DNA of 36,036 nucleotides from Pseudomonadota bacterium (GTDB taxonomy: Bacteria; Myxococcota_A; Bradymonadia; Bradymonadales; GCA-2716585). Location of the stretch: NCBI GenBank assembly GCA_005804885.1, contig SYOX01000276.1:1-36036 (forward strand), written 5' to 3'. Positions 8,204 to 18,203 of this stretch are shown one piece after another (position 1 is the first letter of the stretch; each line of letters begins with the position of its first letter). Made by a program: the position numbers and the translations under genes. The notes beneath the pieces are model-generated. The model worked only from the letters and a program-made list of their open reading frames with translations. It did no database searches and was not told where the DNA came from.

Positions 8204-8310
8204 GCGGAGGATACCCCAATCGGTGCCCTGACGCGAGTGTTTTGGATCTTGAAGGCGGAGAGGGGGTCAGGTCGGCGGCCGCGGCGCGGGTCGGGGAGCT
8301 TGGGGGGGCC

Positions 8311-10173
<1,863 letters not shown>

Positions 10174-10328
10174 GAGGGGGACTCCTGGTCGTGGCCCTTG
10201 AGGGCCTGGGGCGCTTCGTCAAAGGTTGGGGGTGTGGCCCTTGGGCGCAGACCCGGAAGGAGAACCGAGCGCTTCAACGGCTTAATCCAGCCCTTGGGTC
10301 TCCGAAGGTCGCCGCGCGCCGCGAGAGG

Positions 10329-11591
10329 TCAAGCCTCGCGGGACAGAAGGCGCTTGGCGGCGGACTCTCGCAGCTCGGCCATGACGGCCGGGAAGCGCTC
10401 GCAGATGCGCATGACGTCGGAGGCCTTGATGAAGAGGGCGCGGGCGGGTCCGTCGGTGACGACGGAGGCGACTGCGGGCCCCTCGGTCACGAGGCTGATC
10501 TCGCCGATGACCTCGCCTATCTCCATGGTCCGGAAGGTCACGTCCCACTCGCCGTCGCGCTTGTTGACGTCGATGCGGCCGTCGACGATGAGGTAGAGGC
10601 CGTCGCTGTTCTGCCCCTGGTGGATCAGGGTGGTGTTGTCGCGCAGCGCCAGGCCCTCCATCATCCCGATGAGCTCCTCGCGGTGGTCGACGGGGATCTT
10701 GGAGAAGATGCCGGAGCGGTCGATGGCCTTGTCGATGAGGCAGGCCTGATCGAAGCCCTCGACGGTCTGTCGGATGGAGGCGTCGCCCTGGACCATGGGC
10801 AGGGTGTCGTCGTCGAGGGTGAGGGCCTCGACGGGGCTCAGGGCGACGCCGACGATGGCGCCGGTCGGGTTGGGCAGGCCGAGGATGGTGCGGTGGCCGA
10901 TGAGGGCGCCGGTGCTGACCGTCTGGTGTTTGTCGTCGGTCGTCAGGCGCAGATCGCCGTTGGCCACGAAGAGGGGGGCCTTCAGGGGCCTGTCCGGGCC
11001 AAAGATCGTGGCCTCCTCGACGAAGCTGGCAGGCCGCAGCAGCTCGATGAGGGTGCGCAGCGTCCGGACGTCCAGGAGGCTGAGCAGCGGGATGGGGGGG
11101 ACCTTGTCCGGGACGGCGGCGAAGTTGTCCTTGAGGGTCGCCAGCCCGTGGGCGCGCTCGATGAGGATCTCCAGGGGCTCCTGAGGGTCGGCGCCGTTGA
11201 GGTCGATCCGGGCGCTGGCCGGAGGGTCCGGCAGCGGGAGCATCTGGACGGAGGGATCGAGGAAGGGCGATCCGTTGCCGTAGACGCGCGAGAGGTGGTC
11301 GAAGTGGCTGTGGATGTTGGGCTCGTGCTCTGCGAGCCGGTGGGCCACGATGATGGCCAGCAGCGGGTGGCCGGAGTTGGTGAAGTGGCGCACGAGGATC
11401 TCGTAGATCTCAAGCGCCTCGCGCGTCCGGCCCATGTCGAGCAGGATCTCGGCCACGCTGCGCCTCAAGAGATAATGGCCCTCCGTGCGCGGCAGGTTCG
11501 TGACAAGCAGGCGCAGCGCGCGCGTGTGGTTGCCTCCGCGCAGGCAGCCGCGGAGGACGGTAATGAGCTGGCGCAGCGACTGGGTCGACAT
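10329..11591 (-). CDS. Cyclic nucleotide-binding-like protein with helical N-terminus
   Basis: Residues 1-115 of the 420-residue protein are TPR-like helices (LRQLITVLRG, RREALEIYEILVRHF type repeats). Residues about 165-280 look like a degenerate CNB beta-roll. Residues about 295-415 form a clearer CNB domain: HREELIGMMEGLALRDNTTLIHQGQ, DGLYLIVDGRIDVNK, GEVIGEISLVTEGPAVASV. The phosphate-binding cassette normally has an Arg after the small residues (GE.AL.....RAA/S); here the segment reads EGPAVASV without that Arg, so nucleotide binding is doubtful. No DNA-binding domain is seen. The ATG at 11589-11591 has GGAGAG upstream. It is divergent from the 960-residue zinc-ribbon protein and may share its regulation. 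Confidence 0.85.
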   Translation of the reverse strand: MSTQSLRQLITVLRGCLRGGNHTRALRLLVTNLPRTEGHYLLRRSVAEILLDMGRTREALEIYEILVRHFTNSGHPLLAIIVAHRLAEHEPNIHSHFDHLSRVYGNGSPFLDPSVQMLPLPDPPASARIDLNGADPQEPLEILIERAHGLATLKDNFAAVPDKVPPIPLLSLLDVRTLRTLIELLRPASFVEEATIFGPDRPLKAPLFVANGDLRLTTDDKHQTVSTGALIGHRTILGLPNPTGAIVGVALSPVEALTLDDDTLPMVQGDASIRQTVEGFDQACLIDKAIDRSGIFSKIPVDHREELIGMMEGLALRDNTTLIHQGQNSDGLYLIVDGRIDVNKRDGEWDVTFRTMEIGEVIGEISLVTEGPAVASVVTDGPARALFIKASDVMRICERFPAVMAELRESAAKRLLSREA

Positions 11592-11631
11592 GCACTCTCT
11601 CCATGGGTTCAGGGGCGAGCCACCGATGAGG

Positions 11632-11661
11632 AATATAGATCATCGCGGCGCGGTCATTCAA
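11632..11661 (-). promoter_or_regulatory. Sigma-70-like promoter for the CNB-like gene
   Basis: Read on the minus strand there is TTGAAT, an 18-bp spacer and TATATT. The predicted start lies about 33 nt upstream of the ATG at 11591. Both hexamers are close to consensus, and the AT-rich patch stands out in this GC-rich DNA. Confidence 0.55.
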
Positions 11662-11773
11662 CTGGCTGTCGCTCAACCGACATCCGGACAAGGAGCTTTC
11701 CCTCGACGAGGATGTCGCTCAGGGACGCGGCCGGGTTCGGTCTGGAGCGACGATCACGGGCGGGCTCGCCGGT

Positions 11774-11802
11774 TTGACACCGTGGTGGTGGCGTTTTATA
11801 GT
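11774..11802 (+). promoter_or_regulatory. Near-consensus sigma-70 promoter for the 960-aa zinc-ribbon protein
   Basis: TTGACA at 11774-11779, a 17-bp spacer and TATAGT at 11797-11802 match the housekeeping consensus in 11 of 12 positions. Transcription would start near 11809, about 45 nt before the GTG start at 11855. This is the best promoter match noticed in the window. Confidence 0.75.
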
Positions 11803-11854
11803 CCGGGTGGATCTTCATTGAACGACAACCGCTAGATGACCTCTTGAGGCTACT

Positions 11855-14737
11855 GTGAAAGAGTGCCTGAACTGCGGCGCCATCAACAACGAGGGGTCAC
11901 TTGAGTGCCACGCGTGCGGCGCGGACATCAAACTGTCTGGCCTGCTCGGCGCCAAGCCCTCCACGACCATGCCGCTCGGGTCGGCCCCGAGGCTCTCCCC
12001 GCCGCCGCCGCGTCGCACCGAGAGCTCGCCTCAGCGGCAAGGCTGGGGGCATGCCTCGGCCCCTGAGCCCGCTCCGGAGAAAGGGGCCACGGCCTCCACG
12101 CTCGTCGGCGTGACGCCCTATCGCCCCACCGAAGACCTCCGCTCCGAGCGGGACCAGGCCAGGACCCCTGATCAGCGCGGGGAGAGGCCGCCGTCAGGCA
12201 GGATGCTCCGCGTGGCGGACGAGGAGAAAGGGGCAAGGACGCAGGGCTTCCCCTTCAAGGAGAAACGGGACGAGAAGGCCGACGAGGCCCAGGAAGGCGC
12301 CCAGACGCTCTTTGGCGTGCCAGGCAACAAGGCAGCCCGGGAGGAGCGCACGAGCGCCCCCTGGATGTCCTTTGATCCAAGGAAGCAGGACAACAAGGAC
12401 CCCGGGACGCTCGGCCCCTGGAGCTCCCGCAGCGAGGCCCCAAGGGCGACCGCGCCCGGCCCCGCGCCGCCCGTCCAGAAGGAGAAGAAGCCGCCCGTCC
12501 AGAACAAGACCGCGTTGGCGCGCGGAGGGCCCGTCCAGCCGCCCTCCCAGGTGATCCCGTCGAAGCCCTCGCAGCCCAGCGCGCCGATCCAGGAGCCGCG
12601 CAAGGCTCTCCTGTCTCCCAGCCGTCAGAAGACGGTCACCATGGGCGGCAAGCCCTCCTTCATGCGGTCCGACGAAGAGGCGCCCTCCAACCTGCTCCAG
12701 GAAGGCGTCATGCGGTCGACGCTCATGGGTCTGCCCTCCGTCGATGCCTTCCAGAAGGAGCTTGAAGAAGAGATCGCCAATGATCTGGCGACCTTCCAGA
12801 TCCCGAATGAGGAGGTGCGGCACACCGCCCAGCTGCCCTCGCTGCGCGATGACATGATCGACGAGGCCAGCCAGGGCGCCGCCGACGAGCCTTTCGGCTT
12901 CTCCAAGGACGACAACACGCCCGGCTCCGGGCTGTTCAAGTTCCCCAGCCGCGACAAGAAGATCAAGGTCCGCGGGGACGACTCTCGAAAGACCCTCCAG
13001 GGCATCCCGGCCATCACGAACGAGAGCGCCCGCGACGAGGCCACCAGGTCCTCGCCCACGCTCGCCTCCTCGGGGCAGCCCGGCCAGTATGTCTTCAGCG
13101 GCCAGAACCTGACCGTCCGCCCCGAGCGGATCCGCATCAGCACCACCCTCAAGAGCCCGGATCAGTCCAATCAGCCCCCCGACGAGCGCACGGGCAAGTC
13201 CGGCGCCACCATGGAGATGTCCATCCCCGTCCTCGGCAGCCGCGCGGAGCCCTCACCGAGCCCCGCCCCCGCCAAGGCCGAGAAGAGCGCGCCCTCGACC
13301 ACGATGCGCATGGCCGTGCCGGCCGCTTTCGGGGACACCCCGTCCCAGGTCCGCAGCGGCACCTCCCCGTCGCGGAATGTCTCCGAGTCGTCCAACGACG
13401 CCTCCGCGCGCACCCAGAACGATCTGGTCGCCCGAGGCGCCAAGCCCGGGCTGCGCGGCGCCCCCGCGTCGACGATGCGCATCAACATCTCCGAGGCCAT
13501 GACCCACGCCGAGGAGGAGGAGCTCGGCCACGCGCCCACCCGCGAGCTGAAGGGCCTTGACTTCAAGGAGCCCAAAGTCCCCGAGGTCGCCGAGATCAAG
13601 AAACCCGAGGTCCAGCGACTCCAGATCGACGATGGGGCCGGCGACTTCGACAACTTCTTCGGCGAAGACGATGAGGGCCCGTCCGACACTGTCCAGATAT
13701 CCAGCGTCGCGCACCTGCTCGACCCGCTCGCCTCCGCCAAAGCGCCAGATCCCGTGGAGCCCTCCCCCTCCAAGCCCCCCGAGCGCGACCCCGAGCCCGT
13801 CGCTGTCGCGCCTCTCGCCGAGACGGCGCCTTCCATCGCTCCCCCCCAGGCCGTCGAGACAGCCCCCGAGGCGCCTGTCGTCGAGGAGGCCCCCGCCCTC
13901 GTCGCTCCCGCATCCCAGGAGGCGGCGCCCGCCCTCGCGGCCCCCGCCTTGTGGGACGGCGAGCGCCTGGCGCGGTATTCAGCCACCCTCGCTGGGCTCG
14001 CGCTCACCTTCGTCCCTGTCCTGTACTTCGTGGCCTCGGGCTCCGAGGGCTTCACCGCGGGCTCGCCCTTGAGCGTTGCGGCGATGGGCTTTCCGCTGAT
14101 CGCGGGCCTCATCGTCGGCCTGGCGGGGCTCATCAAGCTCCCTCCCGCGCTGAGGTCCCTGATCATCTCCCTCGTCGGGGTGCTCGTCGTCGCGCTCTTC
14201 GTCGTCTCGGACATCGCCGCCCTTCAGACCTTCGGGGATCCGATCGGGCGGACGCTGGCGGCCATCGCGCTCCTCCTGCCCGTGGGCCTGATCTGGCGCT
14301 CCGCCTACCCCTCCAGCGGCCTCTCGCGGGCCGTCGTCATCGTCGGCATGGTCATGGTCGTCCTCAACTACCTCCGGCCCGACGGCTCCGGTGCCTCGCC
14401 TGTCGGGGGGCTGCTGGCGGCGCTCGCTTCCCCGGAGCTGGGCAGCGTCCTGGTGGGAGCGGCGGGGCTCGTCCCGCTCGCGCTCGTCCTGCCTTCGATG
14501 GCGGCCTTCCGAGGGGCGTCAAAGCGGAGCCTCGGGGCGCTGTGGGCGTCGGGCTTCGCGCTCTGGTTGCTCGCGCTCCCCCTGGTGGCGGCGCTGGCCA
14601 GCGGCGGCGCTGGCCTGGTGGGCGCGCTGGCGCTGGGGGTGGGGCTCTCGTCGGGGGCCTGGTGCGTCTCGGTGGGCCTGGGCGGCCTGCTCGGGTGGTT
14701 GACCCGCCCGAGCGACAAGGCCCTCAGCGCAGGTTGA
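11855..14737 (+). CDS. Zinc-ribbon protein with long disordered linker and polytopic membrane C-terminus
   Basis: A 960-residue protein of unknown function. The start is the GTG at 11855 (GAGG six bases upstream), giving MKECLNCGAINNEG with a zinc ribbon of Cys4, Cys7, Cys18 and Cys21. Residues 25-700 are Pro/Ser/Glu-rich and probably disordered. They contain a recurring short motif, Thr followed by Met or Leu and often Gly (STLVGV at 81, QTLFGV at 150, STLMGL at 288, KTLQGI at 379, plus ATM, STTM and STM copies). GLFKFPSR at 359-366 matches a motif in the FHA protein encoded at 6500-8155. Residues about 710-948 form around eight hydrophobic helices. It looks like a membrane-anchored scaffold with possible phosphothreonine sites, which is inference. 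Confidence 0.85.
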   Translation: MKECLNCGAINNEGSLECHACGADIKLSGLLGAKPSTTMPLGSAPRLSPPPPRRTESSPQRQGWGHASAPEPAPEKGATASTLVGVTPYRPTEDLRSERDQARTPDQRGERPPSGRMLRVADEEKGARTQGFPFKEKRDEKADEAQEGAQTLFGVPGNKAAREERTSAPWMSFDPRKQDNKDPGTLGPWSSRSEAPRATAPGPAPPVQKEKKPPVQNKTALARGGPVQPPSQVIPSKPSQPSAPIQEPRKALLSPSRQKTVTMGGKPSFMRSDEEAPSNLLQEGVMRSTLMGLPSVDAFQKELEEEIANDLATFQIPNEEVRHTAQLPSLRDDMIDEASQGAADEPFGFSKDDNTPGSGLFKFPSRDKKIKVRGDDSRKTLQGIPAITNESARDEATRSSPTLASSGQPGQYVFSGQNLTVRPERIRISTTLKSPDQSNQPPDERTGKSGATMEMSIPVLGSRAEPSPSPAPAKAEKSAPSTTMRMAVPAAFGDTPSQVRSGTSPSRNVSESSNDASARTQNDLVARGAKPGLRGAPASTMRINISEAMTHAEEEELGHAPTRELKGLDFKEPKVPEVAEIKKPEVQRLQIDDGAGDFDNFFGEDDEGPSDTVQISSVAHLLDPLASAKAPDPVEPSPSKPPERDPEPVAVAPLAETAPSIAPPQAVETAPEAPVVEEAPALVAPASQEAAPALAAPALWDGERLARYSATLAGLALTFVPVLYFVASGSEGFTAGSPLSVAAMGFPLIAGLIVGLAGLIKLPPALRSLIISLVGVLVVALFVVSDIAALQTFGDPIGRTLAAIALLLPVGLIWRSAYPSSGLSRAVVIVGMVMVVLNYLRPDGSGASPVGGLLAALASPELGSVLVGAAGLVPLALVLPSMAAFRGASKRSLGALWASGFALWLLALPLVAALASGGAGLVGALALGVGLSSGAWCVSVGLGGLLGWLTRPSDKALSAG

Positions 14738-15872
14738 CGACGTTCCCCGCCGCGTAGGTCGTGTTCAGGACGATGTCGTCACCATCGACGTCCAGAGCGA
14801 CGTTGTTGACCTTGATCACGACGATGGCCAGCTTGTCCGCCTGAAGCTCCCGCATCGCCGCGGCCGGCACCACCAGCGTCCCCGAGTCGCCTCCCCCCGG
14901 CACGCAGTTGAGGCCACGCCCGTCGAGGAAGTTGAAGCCCGCGTCCAGCGGGCTGATCGCGACGGCCACCTGGGAGCCTGACCCGTCTCCCGTCCACCTC
15001 AGCGCGAGATCGCCAGTCCCGGAGACCATCGCGTCCGCCGGAGGGGTCGACAGGATGTGCTCCTGGGGGGCCGTCAATGACCCCATGAAGGCCCCGACAT
15101 GCCCGCCCGTGGCCGACACCATGATCGCCGCGCCCGGCCGGTAGGCGTCCTCGTTTTCCTCGCCGAAGGCCGTGGGGTAGACCGTCGAGCCGCCGCCGCC
15201 GTCCATCGGCGTCAGCACGTGGGACTGGCCGTTGATCGCCACCGAGATGTCGCCGGCGGAGTAGCCAAAGGCCTCCGGGCCGCCCTGGCTCACGTTGATC
15301 AGATCGCACTCGCCGAAGCTCCGGATCGGCGGATCCTCAGGCTCGGGCTCGACGAAGGCCGCCCCGATGTTCCCGCGCCGGATGCTGACGAGGAAGTTGG
15401 CCGTGATGTTGACCTCGAAGAGGCTCACGCCGCCCGTCAGGACTCTGGGGCGCGGGTTGTCGTTGTTGGGGTCGCCGCAGTCCTCCGGGCAGCCCTCGGC
15501 CTCCTCGGGCGCGCAGATGTCGTCGCCGCAAACAGGCCCCGGCGTGTTGTTGGGGTCGTTGTTGGGGTCGTTGTTGGGCGTGTTGTTGGGGTCGTTGTTC
15601 GGGTCGTTGTTCGGGTCGTTGTTGGTGAAGCCGTTGTTGGCCGGGGCGTTGGGATCCTTGCAGAGGCCGCCGATGCACAACAACCCCGACAAGCACTGCC
15701 CCGAGCTGGCGCAGGCCTCCCCTGCGCCCAGATCGCCCTCGGAGGAGGTCGCGGGCTCCTCACCGCACGCCGCGGCGATCAGGAGGACCGTGGCGAGCAG
15801 AGACGCGGCGGCGGCGCGCCCATGGGCCGTGGGCGGCTGGGACCTGGAGCGCGAGGGGCGGCAGACGATCAT
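14724..15872 (-). CDS. Secreted lipoprotein with NNDP repeat linker
   Basis: The 382-residue protein has a long n-region and a lipobox ending at Cys36 (TVLLIAAAC). A Cys-rich segment follows (CASSGQCLSGLLCIGGLC). Residues 84-111 are seven four-residue repeats, NNDP or NNTP, a linker style common in Bradymonadia surface lipoproteins. A second Cys cluster (CGDDICAPEEAEGCPEDC) precedes a globular domain of about 230 residues rich in Gly, Thr and Val that I do not recognise. The last 14 bp overlap the convergent 960-aa gene. The upstream MopE-like gene ends 18 bp before its ATG, so the two are probably one operon. Probable role: outer-surface protein. Confidence 0.88.
   Translation of the reverse strand: MIVCRPSRSRSQPPTAHGRAAAASLLATVLLIAAACGEEPATSSEGDLGAGEACASSGQCLSGLLCIGGLCKDPNAPANNGFTNNDPNNDPNNDPNNTPNNDPNNDPNNTPGPVCGDDICAPEEAEGCPEDCGDPNNDNPRPRVLTGGVSLFEVNITANFLVSIRRGNIGAAFVEPEPEDPPIRSFGECDLINVSQGGPEAFGYSAGDISVAINGQSHVLTPMDGGGGSTVYPTAFGEENEDAYRPGAAIMVSATGGHVGAFMGSLTAPQEHILSTPPADAMVSGTGDLALRWTGDGSGSQVAVAISPLDAGFNFLDGRGLNCVPGGGDSGTLVVPAAAMRELQADKLAIVVIKVNNVALDVDGDDIVLNTTYAAGNVVNLR
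15540..15623 (-). repeat. 12-bp tandem repeat encoding (NNDP/NNTP)7
   Basis: Seven consecutive 12-bp units on the coding strand read AACAACGACCCC or close variants; two units encode NNTP. The repeat is in frame with the lipoprotein gene, so loss or gain of units changes linker length without shifting the frame. Confidence 0.9.
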
Positions 15873-15890
15873 GGTTTTCTCCAGTGTTCT

Positions 15891-18014
15891 TCAGGGGTTG
15901 TTACCGGATGGCTGGGTGTCGATGGAGATGGCGAGGAAGATCGACGCGCTGGCGCGGGAGGGGTCACCCTCTTCGATCTCCTGAAAGACGGCGAGCTGGC
16001 CGCTCTCGGCGACGAAGCCTCGGAGCAGCAACCTCGGCGGCTGGAGGTTGTCTGCGAGCCGAAGATCGAGCTCGACGGCTCGCTCGCCTGCGCGGGTGAC
16101 CACCTGGGCCAGCCCGATCTGGGTGCCGCTCTGGGGGCCGCCTTCGGCGAAGATCGCGCCAGAGTTCTGGATCCTGAACTCCTGGAGGACCGCGTTGTAG
16201 CTGATCTGGGTGTTGTCTTCGAGCAGGGCCGTCTGGAGACCGACGAGCACCCAGCCGCCCTCGGCGGGCAGCGCAGGATCACGTCGCCGTCGCTCGATCA
16301 AGAGCGACAGCCCCGGCAAGGTCTGCCCACCGCGCGTCCACAGGAGGACCCCGAAGCCGCCTCGATCGTCGACGAGCCCGGAGAGGGCGTTGTCCTGCCC
16401 GAAGGGGGACATCTGAACCCTCCCGAGGCGATCGACCTCGTACTCAAAGGGGTTCAGCGGCTGCGCCCGCTCCGCGCCGAGCACCCCGACATGTCGCCCC
16501 TCGCCCTTCGGGAAGAGGGGCTTGAGGGAGAGCGCGGCCAGCATCGCGGCGTCAACCTGCGGGGTCTGCTCAAGCAGCTCGCCGGGCAGAGCTACGCCCA
16601 GGGCGAGCAGCCCGCGCAGGAGCAGGTTGGAGGTCGGGTTGAGCAGATCCGGCTTCTTGACGATCAGGGCGAAGCTGGCGACCTGCTGATCCTCTCCGTT
16701 GAACTCGATCATCGCGGCGGCGCTCCGATCGGGGGTCATCTGGCCGATGAAGCGCCCGCCGAGGTTGTCCCCGCCCGATCCTGGGTGGAGCGTGACGCCG
16801 CGCCGGGGGGTGAGCTCGACCCGGCGCTCGGTGCCCTGGTTGTAGGTGAACTGCCCTCCCTCCAGATCCGAGGCGAAGAGCGTCAGGCCCTCAAAGCGCG
16901 CCGTGGGGCCTCTCGGGTCGATGAAGCTCATCGAGCCGGTGACGAGACCAGGGGGGAGCCCCTCGGAGTTCCGCCCGAAGAGGTTGAAGAAGGCGTAATC
17001 ACCCGAGATCGCCACCCTCGGGCATCCCCCGTCGATGGTCCCATTGCAGTCGTTGTCGAGCCCGTCGTCGCAGGTCTCGACCTCATCAAGCGGGCGGCAG
17101 GCGTACTCGCAGCCGTTGGCCGGATCCCTGTCGAGATCGACGGCGCCGTCGCGGCATTCGACCCTGCACGACCCGCCGACGCAGGCGCTGCTGGCCTGGA
17201 AGGTCCCGCAAGTGTTGCCGCAGGCTCCGCAATGGGAGGCATCTCTGTCCAGCGCGAAGCCCTCGTCGACGGCCTCGTCGCAGTCGTCGTCGGCCCCGTC
17301 GCACAGCTCAGGGCTCGCCAGGGAGGCCCCCATGCATGGGCCCCACCTTCCTCCCTCACAGAACTGGCTGCCCTGGGTGCACACGACGACGCTGGGGTCC
17401 TGGTCCCTCGGGCACACGCGGACCTGGCCCTCCTCGCAGGCGCAATTCGGCTCAAGGCCCTCGTCGATGAAGCCGTCGCAGTCGTTGTCGACCCCGTCGC
17501 AGAACTCGGTGGGGACCGGGCCGCAGCTGCCGCAGGCGTTCGTCACCCCGTCGTCGGAGGTGCCGTCGCAGTCGTCGTCTCGCCCGTTGCAGACCTCGGC
17601 GGGCTGGGGCCCGCACTGGCCGCAGACGTTGAGCGCCCCCTCATCGACGATGTCGTCGCAGTCGTTGTCGATCCCGTCGCAGAACTCCGGCAGCAGGGGC
17701 GATCGGCGATCGTCGCCGTCGTCGCAGTCGATCTCTGGACAGCCTTCCAGGCTGGAGACCCCGTCGCCGTCGGCGTCGCCCTGGGCGCACCGGCCGTCGT
17801 CAGGCCCCGCGTCGTCGCCCGCAGAGAGCAGCGCGCACTGGCCTTCGGCTCCTTCCAGATCGTCGATCAGGCAGCGCTTGCCCTCGGTGCAGTCGCCGTC
17901 CGTCTGGCACCTGTCCTTGCCCGTGAGGTCGAATCCTGGGAAGCAAGCGCACAGCGTCGCGCTGATTGTCGCGATAACGGCGATTACCGAGCCTGTCTCT
18001 TGCACAGCGCGCAT
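15891..18014 (-). CDS. Secreted lipoprotein with MopE-type Cys/Asp repeats
   Basis: I chose the ATG at 18012-18014 because MRAVQETGSVIAVIATISA starts a clean signal peptide. A lipobox cysteine follows at 22 or 24; the longer open frame upstream is non-coding in style. The protein is 707 residues. Five copies of the metal-binding motif (pattern C-D-G-x-D-N/D-D-C-D..DEG) lie at about 110-126, 140-156, 170-186, 236-252 and 313-330, for example EFCDGIDNDCD. Such repeats occur in MopE and in many myxobacterial surface proteins and probably bind calcium or copper. Between copies four and five is a CGACGNTC-type Cys cluster. Residues after about 335 form an unrecognised beta-rich domain. No clear ribosome site was seen. 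Confidence 0.87.
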   Translation of the reverse strand: MRAVQETGSVIAVIATISATLCACFPGFDLTGKDRCQTDGDCTEGKRCLIDDLEGAEGQCALLSAGDDAGPDDGRCAQGDADGDGVSSLEGCPEIDCDDGDDRRSPLLPEFCDGIDNDCDDIVDEGALNVCGQCGPQPAEVCNGRDDDCDGTSDDGVTNACGSCGPVPTEFCDGVDNDCDGFIDEGLEPNCACEEGQVRVCPRDQDPSVVVCTQGSQFCEGGRWGPCMGASLASPELCDGADDDCDEAVDEGFALDRDASHCGACGNTCGTFQASSACVGGSCRVECRDGAVDLDRDPANGCEYACRPLDEVETCDDGLDNDCNGTIDGGCPRVAISGDYAFFNLFGRNSEGLPPGLVTGSMSFIDPRGPTARFEGLTLFASDLEGGQFTYNQGTERRVELTPRRGVTLHPGSGGDNLGGRFIGQMTPDRSAAAMIEFNGEDQQVASFALIVKKPDLLNPTSNLLLRGLLALGVALPGELLEQTPQVDAAMLAALSLKPLFPKGEGRHVGVLGAERAQPLNPFEYEVDRLGRVQMSPFGQDNALSGLVDDRGGFGVLLWTRGGQTLPGLSLLIERRRRDPALPAEGGWVLVGLQTALLEDNTQISYNAVLQEFRIQNSGAIFAEGGPQSGTQIGLAQVVTRAGERAVELDLRLADNLQPPRLLLRGFVAESGQLAVFQEIEEGDPSRASASIFLAISIDTQPSGNNP

Positions 18015-18203
18015 GGGTGGTAAACCCGGTGTGGGCGGCCTTGGCTGCTGCGCGCCGAAGGAGAAGAAGGGCGGGCGCCACAGTGACCGTTGTTCTATCA
18101 GAGGGGCGGGGGTGGGGACAAGCCGAGGTGGCGCAGACCGCGTCGGCCGTGGTATAGCCGCTGACATCAAACAGCAGGGGCGAAGCGACCCCACGGAGGT
18201 TTC

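Noticed and set aside
15540..15623. Regular repeats considered as a CRISPR array
   Set aside because: Units are 12 bp, directly adjacent without spacers, and encode a protein linker.
15099..18023. Long forward open frame of 974 codons antisense to the two lipoprotein genes
   Set aside because: The reverse frames have signal peptides, lipoboxes and MopE repeats; the forward translation has no domain and is compositionally shadow-like.
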